Positions 45,501-52,761 of a stretch of DNA of 64,000 nucleotides are shown one piece after another. The stretch lies in the NCBI GenBank assembly GCA_002418205.1, contig DIDP01000008.1:139499-203498 (forward strand), written 5' to 3'. The notes beneath the pieces were generated by a model that did no database searches, was not told where the DNA came from, and worked only from the letters and a program-made list of their open reading frames with translations. Made by a program: the position numbers and the translations under genes. Source of the DNA: Anaerolineales bacterium UBA5797 (GTDB lineage: Bacteria; Chloroflexota; Anaerolineae; Anaerolineales; Villigracilaceae). The stretch's first letter is position 1. Every line of letters begins with the position of its first letter.

Positions 45501-46531
45501 AGCGCCTGTTCGAGGTAGCCCCTCAAGCGTGCCTGCTGCGGAGTGACATCCTCCGGTCGTTCGGGATCCATCAGAGGCTGCCCCAGCATCTGTTCGACGC
45601 GCGCCAGCCCGATCTCCGTGATCGAGACGTTGCGGTCCTTTTCGTTGACCTCATAATCTTCAGGCTTGAGTTGCTTCATGATCTGCGCAAATTTGCCGTA
45701 CCATTCCAGATCCCCTGATGAAGGACCGGAGATGATCAACGGCGTGCGCGCTTCATCGATCAGCACGTTGTCCACTTCGTCGATGATCGCGAAATGATGA
45801 CCGCGCTGCACCCGGTCGCTCAGGCGCATGGTCATGTTATCGCGCAGATAATCAAAGCCGAACTCGGAATTGGTCCCATAGGTCACATCGGCTTCGTAGG
45901 CGTAATGCCGGTCCACCAGGCGTAAATGGTGCTGGTCCTCGTGCGGCGACTCACGCTCCAGATCGACCAGAAAAGCCTTTTTCCCGTTTTCGGTTGCGGC
46001 CGCCATTTGCAAAACGCCCACGGTCAAACCGAGCATGTCAAAGATCGGCGACATCCAGCGCGCATCGCGCCTGGCAAGATAATCATTGACCGTAATGAGA
46101 TGGATGCCTTTTCCGAGCAGTGCATTGAGATAGATCGGCAGTGTCGCGACAAGCGTCTTGCCTTCGCCCGTCCGCATTTCGGCGATCGAGCCGCGATGCA
46201 GGATGATCCCTCCGATCAATTGGACATCATAATGCCGCAGACCGATCGTCCGTTTGGATGTCTCGCGGACGGTGGCAAACGCTTCCGGCAGGATCTCTTC
46301 CAGCGCTTCCTGCTCAGCCTCGAACTGCTCCCGTTCATCGAGCCCATCCAAATTCCCAAGCGACTCGGCAACGCGCGCCCGGAACTCCTCCGTTTTTGCG
46401 CGTAACGCATCATCACTCAAAGCCTCGAACTGCGCTTCAAGCGAATTGATCTGGTCCACAACACCACTCAATTGTTCGATGGCTTTTCTGTTGGGGTCTC
46501 CCCCGAAGATTTTGACAAAATTCTTTAACAT
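42521..46531 (-). CDS. secA: preprotein translocase ATPase SecA, very long form
   Basis: 1336 residues against ~840-1000 in most bacteria. Core motifs are intact: Walker A MRTGEGKTLVATLP, Walker B IDEVDNVLIDEARTPLIISG, the preprotein-binding region, ATNMAGRGVDIKLGG and GSERHEARRIDNQLRGRAARQGDPGSSRFYLSLEDDLM. Two large extras are seen: ~100 residues in NBD2 between SSEVLSQRL and VPHQVLNARKH (normally ~10), and ~250 extra mainly helical residues in the C-terminal helical region, before ELWVDYLTRIEALR, the conserved end. The zinc-binding CxCxS tail is absent; the protein ends Gln/Pro-rich then KKRRRRN. It drives Sec-dependent export. TATAAT at 46551-46556 and GAAAGGCG lie upstream. Confidence 0.96.
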   Translation of the reverse strand: MLKNFVKIFGGDPNRKAIEQLSGVVDQINSLEAQFEALSDDALRAKTEEFRARVAESLGNLDGLDEREQFEAEQEALEEILPEAFATVRETSKRTIGLRHYDVQLIGGIILHRGSIAEMRTGEGKTLVATLPIYLNALLGKGIHLITVNDYLARRDARWMSPIFDMLGLTVGVLQMAAATENGKKAFLVDLERESPHEDQHHLRLVDRHYAYEADVTYGTNSEFGFDYLRDNMTMRLSDRVQRGHHFAIIDEVDNVLIDEARTPLIISGPSSGDLEWYGKFAQIMKQLKPEDYEVNEKDRNVSITEIGLARVEQMLGQPLMDPERPEDVTPQQARLRGYLEQALRAQFLFKRNKDYLVQAGKVVIVDEFTGRLMPGRRWSDGLHQAVEAKEGVKIEPENVTYATITLQNYFRMYQKLSGMTGTALTEAEEFDKIYKLEVAPIPPNLEYQAFGKDAPLTEIKTKDDEGYAYSYFAKRDDPEQNPLFYRRQDYPDVIFRTVEAKLRSMVMEIVREHVRGRPLLVGTTSVESSEVLSQRLKAEPVRRLLQITLVRHIWMRENNREEDGRVIPELAQFNEPLDRVSPDTLRKFIQPFGVTTIGLEDPSNLPIVLEILRLDESHVERLKKVLQGGVPHQVLNARKHTEESQIIADAGAFGAVTIATNMAGRGVDIKLGGELAEEVIAAVNRVLGKSGYENPFDMTHEERRVALKNADPANHGIYAAEVKLFLQYFEDMERVKELGGLHVIGSERHEARRIDNQLRGRAARQGDPGSSRFYLSLEDDLMRLFGGDRVSNLMQSLKVDDSLPLEVRMVGNIIENSQHRVEGANFDVRKHLLEYDDVLNKQRGQIYGQRDRIFSKEDLSDDIQEMLDLEIKQRVETGLADEEGPWKFIAWLEQVQPPFMSGERLFPSFGLSLLLKELSNADDFQQAAHELITRAIEAENAHHSRAIEEMIDRTEEAYEAQVESRTDALDAYFDGLRDMEETPRPQKILEEINALTGMQIRLNGEQLRKFDEDIDEARDLIRNFVSAQLTGIYASRLIASVANRVGESLGEKFEVKDWDDAADMIQEAADNALERRRERLVGEKGQIGRDLENLMPSEPTDTNILKLLITISQGARTVFDQRTHRQVRQVFNRFTYIFLIAQLLEGITAEQLTEDVLAHLEEAEEALVFAMGQSEYNRLSANATRLADFGEAAKKAFGEERLNETAAGLGESDREALVEAIGRYVLNEIRRQLLLSATSELWVDYLTRIEALRVSIGLEAYAQRDPLVQYKTKASEMFAQLVEDIRGLVVSRAFIAQRRPIEINPVETTDQPQQPQIQPNTQPAGSGRKKRRRRN

Positions 46532-46600
46532 TTGGCGCCTTTCGGGGAGGGATTATAGCACGACGGCATAATTCCCAAATATTTGACTTTCATTAGAAAC

Positions 46601-46628
46601 AAAAGGGACGGCGGAACATCCGCCGTCC
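46601..46628 (-). terminator. terminator of the second ECF operon
   Basis: GGACGGCGGA (46606-46615) and TCCGCCGTCC (46619-46628) pair over 10 bp with a 3-base loop. On the minus strand CTTTTGTTTC follows. It lies 29 bases after the stop at 46657. Confidence 0.8.
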
Positions 46629-46656
46629 AGCCTTTTGACGTTTTTATTCGAGTGAT

Positions 46657-47346
46657 TTATTTTTTATCTTTGTCTTTATTGTTGTTTCCGTTGCTACCAT
46701 TGTCACCGCCATTGTCGCCTCCGTCATTCGAGTCGTTCTTCGGCGCCTTGGTGGGTTGTTTTGTCTGTCCAAGATGCAAGCCCGGATTGTCGTCCGTGGG
46801 ATTCGGCGTGGACGGGGCCTGAACCGTCCCGGCACCACTGCCTGAAGCATCTATAACCTGCGATGGAGCCACCGGGGTATCGTACGGCGAAACTGTCACC
46901 GTGACGATCGGCGTTTCGGTAACGGGCGTATCGGTGATATTCACATCCCCGGTAACCGGGAGACTCAGATCATCAGAAGGGTTTGTGACGACCTCGGAAT
47001 TGGGCGATAAAAACGAATTAAAGAAATCTGCGATTTTCTCCCTGTAGATGTAAGCGGCGACACCCGCCTCGGCAACGATTGCAACCACGAGAGCCACTTC
47101 CAGAATTGTTCCGATCGAAGAGCCAATGGCGGTGGATGATGCTGCTGTTCCCGCGCTCCCCTGACCCGCCCCCGCTGCAGATGAGCCTCCTCCGTTCCCG
47201 GCTGAATGCGTCAGGATGGCTGCAGACGCGACCTGTTTTGCAAACAGGTCACGACGCGTCTGCAGCAATTCTGAAGGATAATTATTTTCCGCCTGTTTCA
47301 GACTCTTCAATAGGTTGAGAACATGCTCTTCATTCGGTTTTGACAT
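46657..47346 (-). CDS. single-pass membrane protein next to an ECF sigma factor, possible anti-sigma factor
   Basis: 229 residues. The first ~60 residues would be cytoplasmic, followed by a Gly/Ser/Ala-rich stretch, one membrane helix (ILEVALVVAIVAEAGVAAYIY, about residues 85-105), and an external part that is Thr/Pro-rich and ends in a very acidic/Asn-Gly-Lys run. Low complexity limits homology judgement. The gene starts 9 bases after the ECF stop, so it is most likely the partner of that sigma factor. No HxxxCxxC zinc anti-sigma motif is present. Confidence 0.6.
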   Translation of the reverse strand: MSKPNEEHVLNLLKSLKQAENNYPSELLQTRRDLFAKQVASAAILTHSAGNGGGSSAAGAGQGSAGTAASSTAIGSSIGTILEVALVVAIVAEAGVAAYIYREKIADFFNSFLSPNSEVVTNPSDDLSLPVTGDVNITDTPVTETPIVTVTVSPYDTPVAPSQVIDASGSGAGTVQAPSTPNPTDDNPGLHLGQTKQPTKAPKNDSNDGGDNGGDNGSNGNNNKDKDKK

Positions 47347-47355
47347 TATTTCTAC

Positions 47356-47913
47356 CTATTCATCGCCGAGTTGCAAACCAAGGGCGTTCCGTAACTTGGC
47401 GATACCGCGATTTTGGATGACCTTGACGTTATTTACCTCCTTGCCGATGATTTCCGCTGTCTCCTTGAGGCTGAAATCCTCCAGGAACCTGAGGATGATC
47501 ACATGACGTTGATCTTCGGTCAATTCCGTATTCATCGCTGAGATCAATCCTTCCATCAGCACCCGCTCCTCGATCTGGGTCTGTGTCGGAATGGACTGAC
47601 CTCTCTCTTGTAAGTTGATGGCGATCTCCAACGGCGCAGTGTGTTTATTCTCACGCGAACGATCCACAACGAGGTGGTAGGCTGTCTGATAGAGATAGGA
47701 GCGGAGGTTCGTGCGAGGTCCTCTACCCGCGGCAAACTGCTCAAGCAGTTGTGAGAACACATCGCCAACAATGTTGTCAGCTTCGATGGCATCATGGCAG
47801 AGCCTCAATGCGTACTTGTAGATCGCGGGCGCAAACTCATCGAAGATGGCGGTAAGCGCCTCCTCATCGAGTTTTTGCGCGGCTTTGAGTAGAGCAACAC
47901 CATCTTTTACCAT
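47356..47913 (-). CDS. ECF-type RNA polymerase sigma factor (2)
   Basis: 185 residues. Region 2 (AIYKYALRLCHDAIEADNIVGDVFSQLLEQFAAGRGPRTNLRSYLY) and region 4 (VIILRFLEDFSLKETAEIIGKEVNNVKVIQNRGIAKLR) are typical of sigma-70 ECF factors; the region 4 helix-turn-helix is complete. GAGG lies before the ATG. The gene is followed at 9 bases by the single-pass membrane protein. Confidence 0.9.
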   Translation of the reverse strand: MVKDGVALLKAAQKLDEEALTAIFDEFAPAIYKYALRLCHDAIEADNIVGDVFSQLLEQFAAGRGPRTNLRSYLYQTAYHLVVDRSRENKHTAPLEIAINLQERGQSIPTQTQIEERVLMEGLISAMNTELTEDQRHVIILRFLEDFSLKETAEIIGKEVNNVKVIQNRGIAKLRNALGLQLGDE

Positions 47914-48186
47914 GGCTGGTGTCCTCGGTATCCGCGTTCCATATATAAGACGTTATCCCTGGCTAAAAGGTTACCATGCGACATTGTGAATGCGGGTTCT
48001 AACATAGTATTATAAACCTGTGTTGCTGTCCAGTGCACAAAATGGATGCCCTATTCATACGTATAGTCATGATATTGACACGAAAATCTTTTGTTTAAGG
48101 AAAAAGTAAGGATTTTCCTGTAACATATATCGGTTTCGGGAGTCAGTACTATCGAGATCAAAATAAATTGGTTTGAGGAGCAGAAT

Positions 48187-48831
48187 ATGTTTTCATCAAT
48201 TGAAGGTCCCGACCGCCGCAAGGAGGAAGACCGTGTCCGCATGGAAGGACGTTTGCCTCCCGGCCAGGCGTTGACTTTTAAATTTCCCGTTCTGCATTAT
48301 GGGCCGGTCCCGCCTTTCAATCCTGCCACCTGGGATTTCCGTGTCTGGGGTGAAGTGGAGGAGGAGAAGCGCTGGACATGGGACGAGTTCAATCAACTGC
48401 CGCGCACCAAAATCCAAATGGATATCCATTGCGTGACGCGTTGGAGCAAGTTCGATACCACCTGGGAGGGTGTTTCGGTCAAGTCCATGCTGGAGAACGG
48501 ACTATTCAAAATCAAGCCAGACGTCACACATGTGATGCAACACGCCGAATACGGCTTCACCGTCAACCTGCCTCTCGAAGTCGTGTTGCAGGATAACTTC
48601 CTGATGGCGACCCATTTCAATGGTGAGCCGATCACGCCGGATCATGGTTATCCGTTGCGCGGTGTCGTCGGATTCTTACCCGGGCGTGAAGACCTTGAAA
48701 CGCCCTATTTCTGGAAAGGTGCAAAGTGGCTGCGCTCACTCGAATTCATGCCGCGTGACCGGCGTGGATTTTGGGAACAGGCTGGTTATCACAACCGCGC
48801 CGATGTGTGGCGCGAAGAACGGTTTGGTTAA
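48187..48831 (+). CDS. sulfite-oxidase-fold molybdopterin oxidoreductase (YedY/SuoX-like)
   Basis: 214 residues. MDIHCVTRWSKFDTTWEGVSVKSMLE contains the cysteine that ligates molybdenum in the SuoX/MsrP family; HAEYGFTVNLPLEVVLQDNFLMATHFNGEPITPDHGYPLRGVV and GAKWLRSLEFM are the other family blocks. There is no twin-arginine signal, so unlike MsrP it should act in the cytoplasm. The oxidised or reduced substrate is unknown. GAGGAG lies before the ATG and a strong terminator follows. Confidence 0.88.
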   Translation: MFSSIEGPDRRKEEDRVRMEGRLPPGQALTFKFPVLHYGPVPPFNPATWDFRVWGEVEEEKRWTWDEFNQLPRTKIQMDIHCVTRWSKFDTTWEGVSVKSMLENGLFKIKPDVTHVMQHAEYGFTVNLPLEVVLQDNFLMATHFNGEPITPDHGYPLRGVVGFLPGREDLETPYFWKGAKWLRSLEFMPRDRRGFWEQAGYHNRADVWREERFG

Positions 48832-48834
48832 AAA

Positions 48835-48867
48835 ATCGGACGGCAAATCGCCGTCCGATTTTTTTTT
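48835..48867. terminator. bidirectional terminator
   Basis: ATCGGACGGC (48835-48844) and GCCGTCCGAT (48850-48859) form a perfect 10-bp stem with a 5-base loop; nine T follow on the plus strand and an A-run precedes. It separates convergent genes. Confidence 0.9.
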
Positions 48868-48869
48868 GT

Positions 48870-50003
48870 TTACGGCCGTTCGCCGAGTGTGATCGTCACA
48901 TCCACAGTTTGACCATCCCGCAGAACGGTCAGCACCACCGTATCACCCGGGGATTTGTTGACGATGAGGTAACTCAATAACTGGTCGAAGGTTGAGATCG
49001 GTTTGCCGTCGAAGGCGACGATCAGGTCGCCGCCCGCGTTCAGACCCTGGAGTCGTGTGGGGGTTGTGCCTGCCCTTATGCCAGCCTTGTCTGCAGGACC
49101 TCCCGACGCAACATCGAGCACATAGGCGCCAGTATAGGTGTTCAATCCCAATGCTTCGATCTCGTTCAGGCTGAGGTCGCTCGAGGAAGTGATCCCCAGA
49201 TAGGGATACTTGTATTCCCCGTCACGGATCAACACCGGGACGACGCGCTTGACCAGGTTGATCGAGACAGAAAACCCGACACCCGAATTGACGGCATTGC
49301 CGGTCACCTGGTTGAAGCTTTCCGTGCGAATTGACTGGTTGATCCCGACCACTTCACCGTTCAAATTGAATAACGGACCACCTGAGTTGCCGGGGTTGAT
49401 CGCCGCGTCGGTCTGGATGATATCGGCGGTGCTGAAGAAGCCTCCGCCGCCCGGCGCCTGGTGCGCGGGCTGTGTCCTCCCGAGTCCGGAGATGATGCCA
49501 AGTGTCATCGTGCCGCTCAAGCCAAAGGGATTGCCGATCGCAACGACCGGCTGACCGACATTGAGCAGATCGGAATTACCGATATTAAGCGGGTGGATCT
49601 GTTCGGTAGGCGCGTCCACTTTGATCACTGCAACGTCGGCATCCGCGTCGGAGCCGATGACCGTGCCGTAGGCTTTATAGCCCGATGCGAAGGAGACCTC
49701 AACGGTGCCCGCACCTTCGATCACATGCTGGTTCGTGACAACATGACCTTCATTGTCGAACACAAAACCGGAGCCAAGACTGCCGTTATCCGTTCCTATT
49801 GCGACAACGCCCGGAAGCACATTTTGATAGAGCACCTCGAGCGAGCCATCCAGCGGGATGGTTGTCTCGGATTGCACTCGAAGGGTGGGAACGGCCTGGA
49901 CCGCTGGTGAAGGCGTCGGTTGGGAAAGAGGCGTGAGTCCGGGGAGTTGGCACGCCAGGATCGCAAAGGTCAAGACCAGAATTGCCGAAATGATTCTTTT
50001 CAT
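48870..50003 (-). CDS. HtrA/DegP-type serine protease lipoprotein with PDZ domain
   Basis: 377 residues. A lipobox (FAILAC, Cys at about residue 18) anchors it outside the membrane. The trypsin-like triad is His in VVTNQHVIEGAG, Asp in DADADVAVIKV and Ser in INPGNSGGPLFN. A single PDZ domain follows (GAYVLDVASGGPADKAGIRAG...GKPISTFDQLLSYLI). It degrades or refolds damaged exported proteins. It starts 11 bases after the DnaJ-like gene and ends at the terminator at 48835. AGGAG lies before the ATG. Confidence 0.92.
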   Translation of the reverse strand: MKRIISAILVLTFAILACQLPGLTPLSQPTPSPAVQAVPTLRVQSETTIPLDGSLEVLYQNVLPGVVAIGTDNGSLGSGFVFDNEGHVVTNQHVIEGAGTVEVSFASGYKAYGTVIGSDADADVAVIKVDAPTEQIHPLNIGNSDLLNVGQPVVAIGNPFGLSGTMTLGIISGLGRTQPAHQAPGGGGFFSTADIIQTDAAINPGNSGGPLFNLNGEVVGINQSIRTESFNQVTGNAVNSGVGFSVSINLVKRVVPVLIRDGEYKYPYLGITSSSDLSLNEIEALGLNTYTGAYVLDVASGGPADKAGIRAGTTPTRLQGLNAGGDLIVAFDGKPISTFDQLLSYLIVNKSPGDTVVLTVLRDGQTVDVTITLGERP

Positions 50004-50014
50004 TCGTACTGCTC

Positions 50015-50905
50015 CTAAAACTTTATCTTTGAAACTTCCTCAAGGAGTTCGCGTTGTTTGGGCGACAGGTAACGCGGGATCTGTACTTTGAGTTTTACAA
50101 ACAGGTCGCCCTTTTCCTTCGAGTTTTTGACGTGCGGCATGCCGCGTCCCGCAAGCCGGAAAACCTGCTCAGGCTGGGTGCCTGCCGGGACATTGAGCTT
50201 GACCCTGCCTTCCATCGTTTCCACATCGGCTTCACCGCCGAGGATGGCTGTGAACACATCCACGGTTGCCGTGGTGTGCAGGTCGTTGCCGCGGCGCTCG
50301 AAGCGCGGGTCGTCCTTAACGTCCACGATCAGATACAGGTCGAGACCATTGGGCCCCGCGCCCGCCACGCGCACTTTCGAACCGGTACGAACACCGGCGG
50401 GAATACGCACTTGTTTCTGCTTGCCGTCCGTTTGCAATAAGCGGGTTGTGCCCTTGTAGGCTTCCTCGAGCGTAACCCCAAGTTCCTGTTGATAGCCCTG
50501 TGGCTGCGATCGCGCCGAAGCGCGTCCGCCTCCCATGCCGAAGATGGTCTGGAAGAAATCGGAGAAGCCGCCCCCACCGCCGAACAGATCGTTGAGGTCG
50601 TCGATGTTGACGCGCGTGCCGCCGGGGAAACCGCCGTATTGGTCCCAGTTGAAATTGCCGGGCGCGCCGCGTCGCTGCCAGCTCGAGTAGTCACTGCCAA
50701 GCCGGTCGTAATGCGAACGCTTTTTGGAATCGCTCAACACTTCATAGGCTTCGTTGATCTCCTTGAAGCGCTCCTCGGCGTCCTTGTTGTTCGGGTTGTA
50801 ATCCGGGTGATATTGTTTTGCCAGTTTGCGATATGCCTTGCGGATCTCATCATCGCTGGCTTTACGGTCCACACCCAGGATCTTGTAATAATCCTTGTAC
50901 TCCAT
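50015..50905 (-). CDS. DnaJ/CbpA-type co-chaperone
   Basis: 296 residues from ATG 50905; an in-frame start at 50947 is unlikely because it would lie upstream of the promoter. The J domain (YYKILGVDRKASDDEIRKAYRKLAKQYHPDYNP, HPD present) covers residues 3-70. A Gly/Phe-rich linker and the C-terminal substrate-binding domains of DnaJ follow, without the zinc-finger region, so it is CbpA-type. It stimulates DnaK. No Shine-Dalgarno is seen; TTGACT-N17-GACAAT lies directly upstream. The htrA-like gene follows 11 bases after the stop. Confidence 0.92.
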   Translation of the reverse strand: MEYKDYYKILGVDRKASDDEIRKAYRKLAKQYHPDYNPNNKDAEERFKEINEAYEVLSDSKKRSHYDRLGSDYSSWQRRGAPGNFNWDQYGGFPGGTRVNIDDLNDLFGGGGGFSDFFQTIFGMGGGRASARSQPQGYQQELGVTLEEAYKGTTRLLQTDGKQKQVRIPAGVRTGSKVRVAGAGPNGLDLYLIVDVKDDPRFERRGNDLHTTATVDVFTAILGGEADVETMEGRVKLNVPAGTQPEQVFRLAGRGMPHVKNSKEKGDLFVKLKVQIPRYLSPKQRELLEEVSKIKF

Positions 50906-50912
50906 ATTATCA

Positions 50913-50941
50913 ATTGTCACACCGCGGGATAGGCGAGTCAA
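50913..50941 (-). promoter_or_regulatory. promoter of the dnaJ-htrA operon, probably leaderless
   Basis: On the minus strand TTGACT (50941-50936), 17 bp, GACAAT (50918-50913), then seven bases to the ATG at 50905. No CIRCE (HrcA) inverted repeat is present. Confidence 0.5.
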
Positions 50942-51025
50942 GCACACGCATGCAGGTCTAACACAACTCTAATTCATGGATGATGGGATGGAGCCGCTTC
51001 TTTCCCCGCCGACGGCTGATTCCGT

Positions 51026-52732
51026 TTAAACGATTTGTTTTACCAGATAAAGCTCCCCGCGCTCGAAGCCGCGGTCGAGATAGTAGCCGCGCGTGCCCAC
51101 CGCCGAAATGACCGCCATCCGCTCGAAACCGTTCGCCCTGGCGAGGCGTTCCGCCTCCTCGAGCAGGCGCGTCCCCAGCCCGGCGTGCTGCGCCGCGCCC
51201 TCTTTTTCCATGCCCACCTGCAGCGACTGTCCATAGACGTGCACTTCACGGATCAATGCCGCGCCACCGAGATCGGAAATCCCTGTTTGCGGAGAATTTT
51301 CACCCGGCAGCGACAAGCGGATGAATCCCGCCAGTTTATCGTCCGGCGTCACGTACGAGATGAAGTGTTCCTCCGCCGCGCCCGCCTGATAGACCAAATC
51401 ATCCAGTTTCAAGGAGTCGATGCTCACGGGCTTGCCGCGCACCTCCCGACAGCGCACACACTGACATTTTGTGCCGCGCCGCTTCATCTCCTCATGCACA
51501 TCCTGCCGCAGACTTGTACGGCGGTTCCCTTCGACGACGTTCGTTGACGGAATATCGCGGATGACGCGGTTGACGCGGCAATACCTCGGGATGGTCGGCT
51601 TGACGTCCGCGATCAGGTCGATGAGCTCCTCGGTGGTGTAGGGCGTGAACTCGCCCCGCTGCCAGTATTCATATAATTCGGCATTTGCTAGCAATTGATT
51701 GGGATAGATCTTGATCTCGTCCGGGCAGAAGCCGTTCCACAGGCGGGCGAAATCTTCGCGGTCCGATTCCGGTGTCGCGCCGAGCAGGTTGGGCATCCAG
51801 TGCAGGACGATCTTGAAGCCCGCCGCGCGCAATAACGCGACTGCCTTGCGCGTGCATTCCACATCATGCCCGCGCTTGTTGAGTTCAAGAATACGGTCAT
51901 CGAGACTTTGCGCGCCCATCTGCACCTTGGTCACACCGAGGTGGCGCAGCCAGCGGATCTCATCCGGCGTGATCTCATCGGGCCGCGTCTCGATGACCAG
52001 TCCCACATTGCGGTGGTGGGTGGTTTCGTTGATAGAGTGGTCTATCTCCAACTCGCCGCCTTCCACTTTCTGTTCGCCTGTGCTGCCCCCCTCGGTCCCC
52101 CCATTTTGCGGAGCAGAATAGGGGGATGAAGGGGGGGGATTCATCGCATCAAAGCAGCGCTTGACGAACCATTCCTGATAATCCCGCCGATACGAGGACC
52201 ACGTCCCGCCGAGGATCAACAACTCGATCTTATCGGTGGGATGTCCCAAACTCTGCAATTGTTCGATGCGCGAGCGCACCTGCGCATACGGATCGAATTG
52301 ATGCTCGACCGCGCGCATCGCACCGGGTTCGTCCGGCAGGTACGATTTGGGCATCCGCACGTCGGTGGGGCAGAAGATGCATTTGCCGGGACACGGATAC
52401 GGCTTGGTCAGAACCGTGACTGTCGTCACGCCGGACAGCGTCCGCATGGGTTTCATCCGGATGCGCTCGAGCAGGCGCGCGTCCTCCTGCATCTCTCCCG
52501 CCGCGACCATTTCGTTATAGATCGTCACCAGCATGGACTTGTTCAAATATCCGCCGCCCTCCAGCGGGTGACTGCGCAGAGTCTTCGTCACGTCGCGCCC
52601 GCGCCGGATCTGTTCCAGCACATGTCGCGCAAGGTCTTTTTTATCGGGGGTCAGCAGGTGGGATTCGCGCCAGCGTTCTCTTCGTTCGGGATGCATCATT
52701 TCTGTTCCACTAAAACCATCATCTGAAAACAT
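51026..52732 (-). CDS. elp3: Elp3-family radical SAM/acetyltransferase protein
   Basis: 568 residues. The radical SAM cluster is in PYPCPGKCIFCPTDVRMPKSYLPDEPGAMRA, the Elp3 signature. GGTWSSYRRDYQEWFVKRCFDAMN, ETRPDEI and TKVQMGAQSLDD follow, and a GNAT domain ends it (AGLGTRLLEEAERLARANGFERMAVIS). Elp3 modifies the wobble uridine of tRNA. Between FDAMN and INETTHH there is a Pro/Gly/Ser-rich stretch (NPPPSSPYSAPQNGG) encoded by a G/C-run palindrome at 52086-52138. The promoter is leaderless and divergent from the methyltransferase gene. Confidence 0.93.
   Translation of the reverse strand: MFSDDGFSGTEMMHPERRERWRESHLLTPDKKDLARHVLEQIRRGRDVTKTLRSHPLEGGGYLNKSMLVTIYNEMVAAGEMQEDARLLERIRMKPMRTLSGVTTVTVLTKPYPCPGKCIFCPTDVRMPKSYLPDEPGAMRAVEHQFDPYAQVRSRIEQLQSLGHPTDKIELLILGGTWSSYRRDYQEWFVKRCFDAMNPPPSSPYSAPQNGGTEGGSTGEQKVEGGELEIDHSINETTHHRNVGLVIETRPDEITPDEIRWLRHLGVTKVQMGAQSLDDRILELNKRGHDVECTRKAVALLRAAGFKIVLHWMPNLLGATPESDREDFARLWNGFCPDEIKIYPNQLLANAELYEYWQRGEFTPYTTEELIDLIADVKPTIPRYCRVNRVIRDIPSTNVVEGNRRTSLRQDVHEEMKRRGTKCQCVRCREVRGKPVSIDSLKLDDLVYQAGAAEEHFISYVTPDDKLAGFIRLSLPGENSPQTGISDLGGAALIREVHVYGQSLQVGMEKEGAAQHAGLGTRLLEEAERLARANGFERMAVISAVGTRGYYLDRGFERGELYLVKQIV
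52086..52138. repeat. G/C-run palindromic element inside elp3
   Basis: CCCCCCTCGGTCCCCCC (52086-52102) and GGGGGATGAAGGGGGGGG (52121-52138) are imperfect inverted arms around an 18-base centre. In-frame, it encodes the Pro/Ser and Gly-rich part of a surface loop in Elp3. The wording resembles C-run repeats dispersed in other genomes, so insertion of a mobile palindrome is likely. Confidence 0.6.
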
Positions 52733-52738
52733 GACAGG

Positions 52739-52744
52739 ATTATA
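52739..52744 (-). promoter_or_regulatory. -10 box of leaderless elp3 promoter
   Basis: Minus-strand TATAAT, six bases (CCTGTC), then the elp3 ATG at 52732. It pairs with the plus-strand box at 52750. Confidence 0.6.
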
Positions 52745-52749
52745 CCCAT

Positions 52750-52755
52750 TATAAT
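52750..52755 (+). promoter_or_regulatory. -10 box of leaderless methyltransferase promoter
   Basis: Plus-strand TATAAT, six bases (CGCCCC), then the ATG at 52762. The divergent elp3 box lies 5 bases away, so both promoters share a 29-bp gap. Confidence 0.6.
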
Positions 52756-52761
52756 CGCCCC

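Noticed and set aside
50913..50960. Possible CIRCE/HrcA site upstream of the dnaJ-like gene
   Set aside because: No TTAGCACTC...GAGTGCTAA inverted repeat is present; only a -35/-10 pair is seen.
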